NCBI GenBank assembly: GCA_902497215.1
Contig: CABVEH010000090.1
Coordinates: 1 to 5,670, forward strand
DNA length: 5,670 nt
Source of the DNA: an uncultured Eggerthellaceae bacterium
GTDB taxonomy: Bacteria > Actinomycetota > Coriobacteriia > Coriobacteriales > Eggerthellaceae
Reading direction: 5' to 3'
The translations under genes were made by a program, and so were the position numbers. Under the pieces are notes generated by a model. That model was not told the DNA's origin. It saw only the letters and a program-made list of their open reading frames with translations, and did no database searches. Below are positions 1 through 5,655 of this stretch, piece after piece (the stretch's first letter is position 1; each line of letters begins with the position of its first letter).

Positions 1-94
1 ACACGTCCCCTGTTCACCGGCAGATGTGTCAAAAGCGAACGTCCCGCGTCACGCCCACGCGAATGGAATAAGCGCTATTCGCTCGCGGCATGCC

Positions 95-122
95 TTTCGA
101 CGAAATCATCATTTCATATATG
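95..122 (+). promoter_or_regulatory. Candidate sigma-70-type promoter for the MFS gene
   Basis: TTTCGA (95-100) and TATATG (117-122) are separated by 16 bases, in the most AT-rich part of an otherwise GC-rich leader. The -10 box matches consensus at 4 of 6 positions. Transcription would begin near 129-131 and leave a leader of about 175 bases. A weaker alternative is TTGCCT (132-137) with TAGATA (154-159). This call rests on motif resemblance alone. Confidence 0.3.
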
Positions 123-134
123 CATCGCGATTTG

Positions 135-153
135 CCTAGACTTGCGAACTAGG
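135..153. promoter_or_regulatory. Inverted repeat CCTAG-N9-CTAGG, possible operator
   Basis: Two perfect 5-base arms, CCTAG and CTAGG, lie 9 bases apart. Centre-to-centre spacing is 14 bases, the wrong side of one helical turn for many dimeric regulators but not excluded. The site sits just downstream of the candidate transcription start, where a repressor would block the polymerase. No regulator family can be named from this alone. Confidence 0.25.
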
Positions 154-296
154 TAGATAGGCCATGACCCGGTTCCGGCGCGCGTAATGAGAGGGCGCGG
201 GCCGGATCGGCGGCGCGCCTTCGGCAGGTCTGCAGCGCGACGCATCTAGGGCAGAAGGGCCATGGCCTGCAATTTGCTTGGTCAAGCTGCAGAAAA

Positions 297-302
297 AGGA
301 GG
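297..302 (+). promoter_or_regulatory. Ribosome binding site that fixes the MFS start
   Basis: AGGAGG lies 4 bases before the ATG at 307. An in-frame ATG at 262 would add 15 residues, but only a weak AGAAGG-like run precedes it. The strong site therefore favours 307. Confidence 0.8.
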
Positions 303-306
303 ATCA

Positions 307-1989
307 ATGAACGGCAAGGAATTCACGATCACCGACGTGGTCGACTCTCTGGGCATCACCAAGCACACATGGCTGGTGTTCGTGCTGATGTCCTTCGCGC
401 TTCTCTTCGACGGTTACGACTTCATGATCGTCAACTCCACGAACCTGTTCGTGGCCCACACGTTCTGGCCCGACAACCCCAATCCTGGAGCGCTTATGGG
501 GTCCCTCACCACGTGGGGGCTTCTGGGCATGGTCATAGGCGGGGCGATCTCGGGCATCATGTCCGACAAGATCGGCCGCAAGAAGACGCTGGTGATTGCC
601 GTCATCTTCTACGGCGCGTTCACGTTCCCCCAGGCCTTTGCGAACGACCTCGCGTTCTTCGCGGCGTTCCGCCTGCTGGCAGGCCTTGGCGTGGGGTCGT
701 GCATCCCGATCGTCTACACGTACTTCTCCGAAGTCATGCCGTCCCGCTGGCGCGGCTTCTTCATCACGTTCGGCGGTGCCTTCATGGTGGGCGGCTGGGT
801 GGTCGCAGGCCTCGTCGCCAACCCCATCTGCAACGCCACCGCTCCCCTTTTCGGCGACTTCACCAACCTGGTGACCTACGTGACCGCCGACGGGGGAACC
901 GCCGAGATATACGCGAACTGGCGCCTTTGCTACTTCATCGGCGCGCTTCCCGTGATCTACGGAATCATCCTCATATTCGCGATGCACGAGTCCCCGCACT
1001 GGTATGCAGGCAGCGGCCGCATGCAGGAGGCGGTCGACCAGCTTTCCTACATCGTGAAGGCCTCCACCGGCAAGGTCGAGACGTTCGACGCCAAGCTGCT
1101 CATCGTTCCTCCCAAGCCTCAGAAGACCACTCCCTCCGTGCTGTTCTCGAACAAGTTCATCGTGGCCACATGCGGCATCTGGGCATGCTACTTCGTCGGC
1201 CAGTTCTGCGTGTACGGCATGAACGCATGGCTGCCCGCATGGTTCGTCGGCATCGGGTACTCTTCCTCCGAGGCCGTGGCGCTGCAGACCTGGAACAACG
1301 TGGCCGCCATCGTGTCCAACTCCATCGTCGGCGCGTTCTCCGACAAGTTCGGGCGCAAGCGCGTGCTGAACTTCGGCTGGCTGCTATGCATCGCTGCCAT
1401 CCTGCTGTGCTCGTTCTTCGTGGCTCCCGGCAACTTCATCCTGTGCCTGGTGCTGATGCTGCTGTTCGGATTCGCGCTGAACTGGGCCATCTCCGCGGTC
1501 GTTCCGCTGATGCCCGAGCAGTACCCCACGGCCATCAGGAACACAGGCACGGCATGGTGTCAGGCGTTCGCCCGCTTCGGCGGTTCGGCCTCCTCGATCG
1601 TCCTGGGCGGAATCGCCGGCATGGCGTTCTTCCAGCTGGACGGCGCGACCAACTGGTCCAGCGTGGTGCTGGTGCTGATAATCCCGTTCGCGCTGGGCAT
1701 CGTCTGCACCGTGCTGTTCGTGCGCGACACCGCGGGCAAGTCTTTCGAGGACCTGCAGGCAGGCATGAAGGAGAAGGACGACGCAGGCTCCGGAAACGTG
1801 CGCTTCGGCATAATGATCGCGATCGTCGTCATACTGTTCGCGCTCTGCATAGTGTGCCCGCTGGCGGTTCCGAACTGGACGAAGCTCCCAATCGCGCTGC
1901 CGCTCATGGCAGTCGGCATGCTGCTCCCGTTCGCGTTCTTCTTCATCTTCGGCGGCATCCAGCTCGCGAAGGACAAGAAGGCGGAATAG
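307..1989 (+). CDS. MFS transporter, aromatic-acid/metabolite:H+ symporter-like, with two extra C-terminal helices
   Basis: This is a 560-residue secondary carrier of the major facilitator superfamily, acting in the cytoplasmic membrane and probably driven by protons. DGYD at residues 35-38 in the first helix is typical of the aromatic-acid:H+ symporter branch. The loop signature GIMSDKIGRKK (83-93) after helix 2 recurs in the second half as GAFSDKFGRKR (342-352). Other family marks are RLLAGLGVG (122-130), PSRWRG (145-150), ESPHW (228-232) and PEQYPTAIRNTG (403-414). I count 12 standard hydrophobic segments to about residue 473. After a charged linker (about 474-498) come two more, at about 499-521 and 528-551, so 14 in all, where the family usually has 12. 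The substrate cannot be read from sequence; small organic acids or aromatic acids are the family-based guess. The gene stands alone: it has its own leader and is followed 32 bases after the stop by a strong terminator. Confidence 0.9.
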   Translation: MNGKEFTITDVVDSLGITKHTWLVFVLMSFALLFDGYDFMIVNSTNLFVAHTFWPDNPNPGALMGSLTTWGLLGMVIGGAISGIMSDKIGRKKTLVIAVIFYGAFTFPQAFANDLAFFAAFRLLAGLGVGSCIPIVYTYFSEVMPSRWRGFFITFGGAFMVGGWVVAGLVANPICNATAPLFGDFTNLVTYVTADGGTAEIYANWRLCYFIGALPVIYGIILIFAMHESPHWYAGSGRMQEAVDQLSYIVKASTGKVETFDAKLLIVPPKPQKTTPSVLFSNKFIVATCGIWACYFVGQFCVYGMNAWLPAWFVGIGYSSSEAVALQTWNNVAAIVSNSIVGAFSDKFGRKRVLNFGWLLCIAAILLCSFFVAPGNFILCLVLMLLFGFALNWAISAVVPLMPEQYPTAIRNTGTAWCQAFARFGGSASSIVLGGIAGMAFFQLDGATNWSSVVLVLIIPFALGIVCTVLFVRDTAGKSFEDLQAGMKEKDDAGSGNVRFGIMIAIVVILFALCIVCPLAVPNWTKLPIALPLMAVGMLLPFAFFFIFGGIQLAKDKKAE

Positions 1990-2021
1990 GCCAGGCGGCA
2001 ATCGCCAAGCATCGGATACGG

Positions 2022-2049
2022 AAACGGCCCGGGGGTCCCGGGCCGTTTT
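2022..2049 (+). terminator. Intrinsic terminator of the MFS gene
   Basis: ACGGCCCGGG (2024-2033) pairs perfectly with CCCGGGCCGT (2037-2046) around a GGT loop. Two further A-T pairs extend the stem, and the tail reads TTTTC. On the minus strand the same stem is followed only by TTTCC, so it may also stop the converging ABC operon, less efficiently. Confidence 0.88.
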
Positions 2050-2099
2050 CTTGCATTCAGCGACTTATTTCCATTCCGCGAGTCGGAAATTGCACACTT

Positions 2100-2134
2100 T
2101 TCGCGACTGAGCCCCAAGGACATCCGGTCGCGAA
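2100..2134. repeat. Perfect 8-base inverted repeat in the convergent intergenic region
   Basis: TTCGCGAC (2100-2107) and GTCGCGAA (2127-2134) are perfect reverse complements separated by 19 bases. They lie between the permease stop (2152) and the MFS terminator. Smaller symmetric pairs sit nearby: ATTTCC (2067-2072) with GGAAAT (2085-2090), and CGACT (2061-2065) with AGTCG (2081-2085). Neither strand has a T-run after the 8-base stem, so it is not a standard terminator. It could be a 3'-end stabilising hairpin for the ABC mRNA or a protein-binding site. Confidence 0.4.
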
Positions 2135-2151
2135 GCCTCACAATTACGAAA

Positions 2152-2889
2152 TCACGCCACGGCGCGCCATTTCGTCAGGCGTCGCTCGGCGAAATCGAAC
2201 GCCTCGTAAAGCAGCACGCCCATGACGGCCATGGCGATTATGCCCGCGAACATGCGGGTGTATTCCAATATCGACCACGAGTGCATGATGAAGTAGCCGA
2301 GCCCCGTCGACCCGGCCATCGACTCGGCTATGAACAGTATCGCCACCGCCGACGCGGTGGTCACGCGCAGCGCGCTGAACAGCGACGGCAGCGTCTCGGG
2401 CACGACGACGTCCACGAACACGCGCCCGCGGCCGGCCCCGAAAGACAGCATGGCGTCGACCGATTCCTTCGGCACCGCCTTCGCCGCGTCGCGCATGGTT
2501 ATGACCATCTGGAAGAACACCGCGATGGCTATGAGCGCGACCTTGGCCTCGCCGCCGATGCCAAGCAGCACGAACAGTATGGGCAGAAGCACTATCTTGG
2601 GCAGCGGGTAAAGGATGTACATGACGGGGGTGAGGAAGCGGTCCGCCGCCCTGCTAAGCCCCAGAAGAAGCCCTAGCGGCGCTCCCAGCACCGTGCCTAT
2701 CAGCATGGCCAGAAGTATGCGCCAGAGGCTCACTCCGAACTCGGGGACTATCCTGGAGAAGTTGTCGGCCAGCGCGGGAACGGTGGCCGCAGGGGTGGGC
2801 AGCGCAGGCGATCCTATGGCTGCGGCAAGCGCCCACCAAAGCGCTATGACGAGCAGCGTTCCCCAGATGTATCCCACGGCCTTGTTCAT
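2152..2889 (-). CDS. ABC transporter permease, SsuC/TauC type
   Basis: This 245-residue protein is the membrane subunit of an ABC importer of the nitrate/sulfonate/taurine type. It has about six hydrophobic segments, near residues 6-26, 56-80, 88-112, 114-133, 172-196 and 206-228. The cytoplasmic coupling loop that contacts the ATPase is clear at about residues 142-171, where AMLSFGAG and VVVPETLPSLF match the EAA-loop pattern with G151 and P164 conserved. Length and topology are normal for the family. The start is the ATG at 2889, 3 bases after the stop of the upstream binding protein (TAG-CCC-ATG). No Shine-Dalgarno sequence is visible, so translation is probably coupled to the upstream gene. 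An ATPase gene would usually follow, but the next gene is the converging MFS carrier. The intact coupling loop suggests that the protein still works with an ATPase encoded elsewhere. Confidence 0.92.
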   Translation of the reverse strand: MNKAVGYIWGTLLVIALWWALAAAIGSPALPTPAATVPALADNFSRIVPEFGVSLWRILLAMLIGTVLGAPLGLLLGLSRAADRFLTPVMYILYPLPKIVLLPILFVLLGIGGEAKVALIAIAVFFQMVITMRDAAKAVPKESVDAMLSFGAGRGRVFVDVVVPETLPSLFSALRVTTASAVAILFIAESMAGSTGLGYFIMHSWSILEYTRMFAGIIAMAVMGVLLYEAFDFAERRLTKWRAVA

Positions 2890-2892
2890 GGG

Positions 2893-3996
2893 CTAGCGGG
2901 TCAGCGCCCCCGTTGCTTCGTCGTAGGACACGTTGCCGCCGTATCCGCTCTCGGCCATCCATGTCAGCACCGACTGCACCATGGAATCCTTCGGGTATGC
3001 AGGCTGGCCGTCGCGCAAGGCGGCAGGGTAGGTGCTCACGGGATAGTCCGAGGCGATGGCCTCGTTCAGGTTCGCCTTCTCGGCAAGAAGCGGCGCGTAG
3101 GCGGCCGGATTCGCGTTGATGGCCTCGACGGCGGCGTCCCATGCCTGGGCGACCTTCGACAAGGCTTCGGCGTTGTCTGCAGCCCAGCCGGCGCGGGCCG
3201 CCATGACCGACTGCGACAGGTTCTCGCCTGTGGAGTCGTCGGCGATCACCTTCATGCCCTGGGCCTCGCCAAGGCGCAGGAGGGATGCCGGAAGGGCAGC
3301 TCCGGGCAGCTGGCCGGAAGCCACGAGCCCGTAGCGCTCGGGAAGGCTTGCGACCTCCTCGGAAGGCAGCGTCACCCCGGCTTCGCTGCAAAGCATGTCG
3401 AACGCGTATTCGGGCACGGTGTTGGCACCGACCCCCACGCCGCGGACGTCGGCCGTGGCAAGCGAGTCGAACCAGGCCTGCATCTCCTGCAGGTTGCTAT
3501 AAGGGGCGTCGGCTGGCGCAAGGATGCCGAAGACGCCCTGGTCGGCCGTCTCGCCCAACGTCACCCACTCCAGATCGACGGAGGTGCCGCTCTCGGTAAG
3601 CTTCGCCGCCCTCATGATGTCGGTCATCGCCATGTCCACGTCTCCTGAGGCGATGGCGGCGGAAAGCGCCTGGGCCGAGTCGAACGTCAGCAGCTCGACG
3701 TCTACTCCTGCGTCGGCGAACAGGCCGTCCTTCTCGGCGGCCCACATGGGAAGGAAGTCCTCGGTTGGCATGGTGCCTATTCGCACAGGAGAGAACCCGT
3801 CCCCTTCCGCGGCGCCCTTGTCGGAGGAACAGCCCGAGAGAGCGAACATGCATGCGAGAAGCGCGGAAACCAGCACGAAGGCCACGGCTGCGGAAATTCC
3901 GCTGCGCCCAGCCCGCGGCACCTTGCGTGCCGCGTTGCCGCACCGCGCTCGGCCGGCGGCACCTCTGACGAACATGCTCGCGTTCACATCACCCAT
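2893..3996 (-). CDS. ABC importer substrate-binding lipoprotein, SsuA/NMT1-like
   Basis: This 367-residue lipoprotein is the solute receptor for the permease encoded just downstream. The N-terminus has a basic stretch of about 33 residues, a hydrophobic segment (about 34-50) and the lipobox LSGC with the lipidated cysteine at 56. The mature part opens with VRIGTMPTEDFLPMWAAEKD (71-90) and continues GLFADAGVDVELL. This is the standard first lobe of NMT1/THI5/SsuA-type proteins: a beta strand, a ligand-facing loop, then a helix ending at an 'xGLF' turn. SGDVDMAMTD (117-126) is the usual second signature. The ligand is not identifiable; sulfonates, pyrimidines, nitrate-like anions and other small organics all occur in the fold. 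The N-terminal region is longer than usual and the ATG at 3996 has only a weak GGAAG some 12 bases upstream. A start at residue 8 (ATG at 3975) is possible, although it has no better site. Confidence 0.9.
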   Translation of the reverse strand: MGDVNASMFVRGAAGRARCGNAARKVPRAGRSGISAAVAFVLVSALLACMFALSGCSSDKGAAEGDGFSPVRIGTMPTEDFLPMWAAEKDGLFADAGVDVELLTFDSAQALSAAIASGDVDMAMTDIMRAAKLTESGTSVDLEWVTLGETADQGVFGILAPADAPYSNLQEMQAWFDSLATADVRGVGVGANTVPEYAFDMLCSEAGVTLPSEEVASLPERYGLVASGQLPGAALPASLLRLGEAQGMKVIADDSTGENLSQSVMAARAGWAADNAEALSKVAQAWDAAVEAINANPAAYAPLLAEKANLNEAIASDYPVSTYPAALRDGQPAYPKDSMVQSVLTWMAESGYGGNVSYDEATGALTR

Positions 3997-4024
3997 GGCT
4001 TCACATCGCTTCCAAACAAACGGC

Positions 4025-4065
4025 TGAATAACAAGACGGATTGCCTGTCAACAAAACCGATTATA
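4025..4065 (-). promoter_or_regulatory. Candidate promoter elements for the ABC operon
   Basis: Read on the minus strand, this AT-richer patch contains a perfect TTGACA (4046-4051), followed after 15 bases by TATTCA (4025-4030), a poor -10 match at short spacing. Just upstream is a perfect TATAAT (4060-4065) with no good -35 at the expected distance. Either could start the operon, giving a leader of roughly 25-60 bases before the ATG at 3996. The split between a perfect -35 and a separate perfect -10 makes the exact start uncertain. Confidence 0.45.
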
Positions 4066-4067
4066 CA
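4041..4067 (+). promoter_or_regulatory. Candidate promoter for the thioredoxin gene
   Basis: TTGCCT (4041-4046) and TATACA (4062-4067) are 15 bases apart on the plus strand. They overlap the minus-strand elements, so the two divergent units may compete for polymerase or share a regulator. The leader would be about 155 bases long. It contains CGGGC (4141-4145) facing GCCCG (4150-4154) and a direct repeat CCCGCAAG (4151-4158 and 4166-4173). Spacing is shorter than ideal. Confidence 0.3.
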
Positions 4068-4230
4068 GAAGGCCGCGGCGCGTCCTCGCCGTACAGTTGT
4101 GCCGTATTCGCAGAAGGCGTCAAGCGGCGTCGGCTTCGAACGGGCGCACGCCCGCAAGCAGGGCTCCCGCAAGAAGCGGAAGGCCCAGGCCGTCAACCGC
4201 GGCGCCGAACGCAACCGCAAAGGAGCGATC

Positions 4231-4545
4231 ATGATAGAGGTTATCAACGAGTCGAATTTCGACGAGAAGGTGCTGCAGGCGAAGGGCCTGGTGATGGTCG
4301 AGCTGTTCGCGACATGGTGCCCCCACTGCCAGCGCATGGCGCCCGTGGTGGACGAGCTGGCGACCATGGTTGCGGGGCAGGCGACCGTGTATCGCGTGGA
4401 CGTGGATGCATCGCCCGACCTGGCGAACAAGTACGCGCCCAACGGCTTCCCCACCTTCGCGATGTTCCGCGACGGCAGGCTGGTGAAGGAGCAGACGGGC
4501 GAGCAGTCGCTCGACGCGCTGCTGAACCTGGTCGCCGCTTCGTAA
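4231..4545 (+). CDS. Thioredoxin with CPHC active site
   Basis: This 104-residue single-domain thioredoxin is full length for the family (E. coli TrxA is about 108). It has no signal peptide or membrane segment, so it should act in the cytoplasm as a thiol-disulfide oxidoreductase. The active site is WCPHC at 29-33, with redox cysteines C30 and C33. The cis-proline is P74 in NGFPTF, and the central strand VYRVDVDASPDLANKY (53-68) is typical. Two departures from classical thioredoxin stand out. The dipeptide between the cysteines is PH, as in DsbA, rather than GP. The buried aspartate of VDFWA is replaced by glutamate (E24 in VELFA). The start at 4231 is set by AAAGGAG (4219-4225), 5 bases upstream. 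The frame stays open back to a GTG at 4099, but no ribosome site supports that longer form. Next comes the deformylase-like gene, 74 bases downstream. Confidence 0.9.
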   Translation: MIEVINESNFDEKVLQAKGLVMVELFATWCPHCQRMAPVVDELATMVAGQATVYRVDVDASPDLANKYAPNGFPTFAMFRDGRLVKEQTGEQSLDALLNLVAAS

Positions 4546-4619
4546 GAAGCGCACCCCTCGCGCTGTACGCATAGGCTATCATTGCATCCAGGGAAGTTCC
4601 AAGGATACAGGAGCAGCAA
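4546..4619 (+). other. Gap between the thioredoxin and deformylase-like genes, with a small hairpin and a lone -10-like box
   Basis: AGCGC (4548-4552) pairs with GCGCT (4560-4564) across 7 bases, starting right after the thioredoxin stop. No T-run follows, so at most it is a weak or protein-dependent terminator. TATCAT (4577-4582) matches a -10 box at 5 of 6 positions but has no recognisable -35 partner. AGGAG (4609-4613) is the ribosome site of the next gene. The gap permits either read-through or a separate weak promoter. Confidence 0.3.
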
Positions 4620-5039
4620 ATGGTAAAGGACCTTATGCGCGACGAGGAGATTCTGTCCACCCCGTGCGAACCGGCGACGGCGGAAGACGCCCAGCTGGCC
4701 GAAGACCTTGCAGACACGCTGGAATCGCTCGACGAGGTGGCCTGCCTGGCCGCCAACCAGATCGGCGTCACGAAGCAGGTCGTGGCGTTCCTCGACGACA
4801 AGAACAACGTGCGCGTCATGTTCAATCCGAAGCTGCTTCGCGCGCTCTATCCGATAAAGACGGAAGAGGAGTGCATGACGCTTGACTACCCAAGCAGGGT
4901 CACGCGCTACGGGAAGATCAACGTCGCCTACGACGAGCTGAAGGACGGCGAGCTTGTAAGCCGCAAGCGCGACTACCAGGGAAACACGGCCCAGGCCATA
5001 CAGCACGTGATCGACCATTGCAAGGGCAAGCTCGTATAG
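4620..5039 (+). CDS. Peptide-deformylase-like protein with the catalytic Glu replaced by Val
   Basis: This 139-residue protein belongs to the short deformylase-like branch found in many gut anaerobes. Active deformylases remove the formyl group from new N-terminal methionines in the cytoplasm, using a metal held by one Cys and two His. All three deformylase motifs can be located. Motif 1 is CLAANQIG (42-49), with C42 where GxGLAAxQ has glycine. Motif 2 is EECMTLD (83-89) for EGCLSxD, keeping the ligand C85 but changing the glycine to E84. Motif 3 is HVIDH (129-133) for HExDH, keeping ligands H129 and H133 but with V130 (codon GTG, 5007-5009) in place of the catalytic glutamate. The frame is otherwise intact and the length is normal for this branch. 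It may bind metal or peptide without hydrolysis, or have another role. The start is supported by AGGAG (4609-4613), 6 bases before the ATG. It is unlikely to be the housekeeping deformylase. Confidence 0.85.
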   Translation: MVKDLMRDEEILSTPCEPATAEDAQLAEDLADTLESLDEVACLAANQIGVTKQVVAFLDDKNNVRVMFNPKLLRALYPIKTEEECMTLDYPSRVTRYGKINVAYDELKDGELVSRKRDYQGNTAQAIQHVIDHCKGKLV

Positions 5040-5088
5040 AGCCGACCCGACGGCACCGCACGCAAGCCACGAGGTAACGGAGCAGCCC

Positions 5089-5655
5089 ATGAAAGCCATC
5101 AAGGCAATAACCACCATAGCCGCCACGGCGCTGCTCGCGTTCACGTTGTGCGCAGCCTGCGGATGCCAGCCCTCGAGCGAGGACGTCATCCGCAAGACCG
5201 TCGAGGAGAAGTTCGACGCGTACAAGACGCTGGACGACGCGGTGCTTTCCAACATCGCGTCCAAGGCCGAACAGGACGGCCTGGGCGACCTCGGGATATC
5301 CGGGCAGGACTATGCCAGCGCCGTGCTGAACGGCTTCGACTACAGCATCGACGACATTACCGTGGACGAAAAGGCGGCCACCGTGTCGATGACCATCGTG
5401 TCCAAGAGCAGGACCGACTTCTACAACAAGCTAAACGAGGCCGTGTCTGCGTTCATGGCGAACCCCGACACCGAGTCCATGTCCGCCGAGGAAAAGGACG
5501 CGCAGGTTGGGTCGATAACCATGCAGGCGTTCGAGCAGACCGAGACCGTCAGCGAGAACGTCCAGCTGCAGTTCCAGCTGCAGGGAAACACTTGGGTGTC
5601 CGTCAACTCCAACGAGGTGCTAGGCAGCCTGGACAGCTTCGCATTCCCGGAATAG
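5089..5655 (+). CDS. Small lipoprotein of unknown function
   Basis: This is a 188-residue protein with a clear export signal: lysines at 2 and 5, a hydrophobic stretch (about 6-20) and a cysteine cluster C21, C24, C26 before QPSSED. Lipidation is most likely at C24 or C26; neither matches the lipobox perfectly (CAAC or ACGC). The mature part begins with a helix rich in charged residues (EDVIRKTVEEKFDAYKTL, 31-48). Alternating strands and helices follow, including FDYSIDDITVDEKAATVSMT and VQLQFQLQGNTWVSV. That layout resembles the small alpha+beta lipoproteins (DUF5105/DUF4878-like, NTF2-related folds) common in Coriobacteriia and Firmicutes, but I do not recognise a specific family. No catalytic motif is visible. 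CGGAG (5078-5082) lies 6 bases before the ATG. The gene starts 49 bases after the deformylase-like stop, so co-transcription is plausible. No terminator is visible in the 15 bases left in the window. Confidence 0.82.
   Translation: MKAIKAITTIAATALLAFTLCAACGCQPSSEDVIRKTVEEKFDAYKTLDDAVLSNIASKAEQDGLGDLGISGQDYASAVLNGFDYSIDDITVDEKAATVSMTIVSKSRTDFYNKLNEAVSAFMANPDTESMSAEEKDAQVGSITMQAFEQTETVSENVQLQFQLQGNTWVSVNSNEVLGSLDSFAFPE

Larger units (their letters stand above)
1..306. other. Gene-free leader upstream of the MFS carrier, with several inverted repeats
   Basis: I see no convincing gene in this stretch. It holds several short symmetric elements. GAATA (66-70) faces TATTC (76-80) across 5 bases, nested with GCGAAT (59-64) against ATTCGC (77-82). 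CCTAG (135-139) faces CTAGG (149-153). TCCGGC (174-179) pairs with GCCGGA (201-206), continuing after one mismatch as CGCG (181-184) with CGCG (196-199), so the transcript could fold into a GC-rich hairpin. GCTTG (276-280) faces CAAGC (283-287) just upstream of the ribosome binding site. The hairpin at 174-206 has no T-run after it, so it does not look like a terminator. The density of symmetric elements fits a regulated promoter and leader, but no regulator gene is in the window to support that. Confidence 0.5.

Noticed and set aside
1..45. Repeated ACGTCCC (3-9 and 39-45) near the window edge as part of a mobile or REP-like repeat
   Set aside because: Only 7 bases repeat, the arms do not form a solid hairpin, and the neighbouring sequence is outside the window.
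174..206. The GC-rich hairpin in the MFS leader as a terminator or attenuator
   Set aside because: The stem is convincing (6 plus 4 pairs), but no T-run follows and no competing antiterminator stem is obvious.
262..306. A 15-residue N-terminal extension of the MFS carrier from the ATG at 262
   Set aside because: The ATG at 307 has AGGAGG directly upstream, and the extension has no membrane or targeting character.
369..2225. A 618-residue open frame overlapping the MFS gene in another plus-strand frame
   Set aside because: Its product is arginine/histidine-rich with no recognisable domain, and it overlaps a protein with clear MFS motifs. It is a shadow produced by high GC at third codon positions.
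3997..4230. A TPP or other riboswitch upstream of the NMT1-like binding protein
   Set aside because: Considered because some NMT1-like proteins carry thiamine precursors. On the minus strand I see no CTGAGA core or matching stem set, and the likely leader is too short.
3984..5264. A 426-residue minus-strand open frame opposite the thioredoxin and deformylase-like genes
   Set aside because: It lies antisense to two genes with recognisable active-site motifs and ribosome sites, and its product is low-complexity with no domain.
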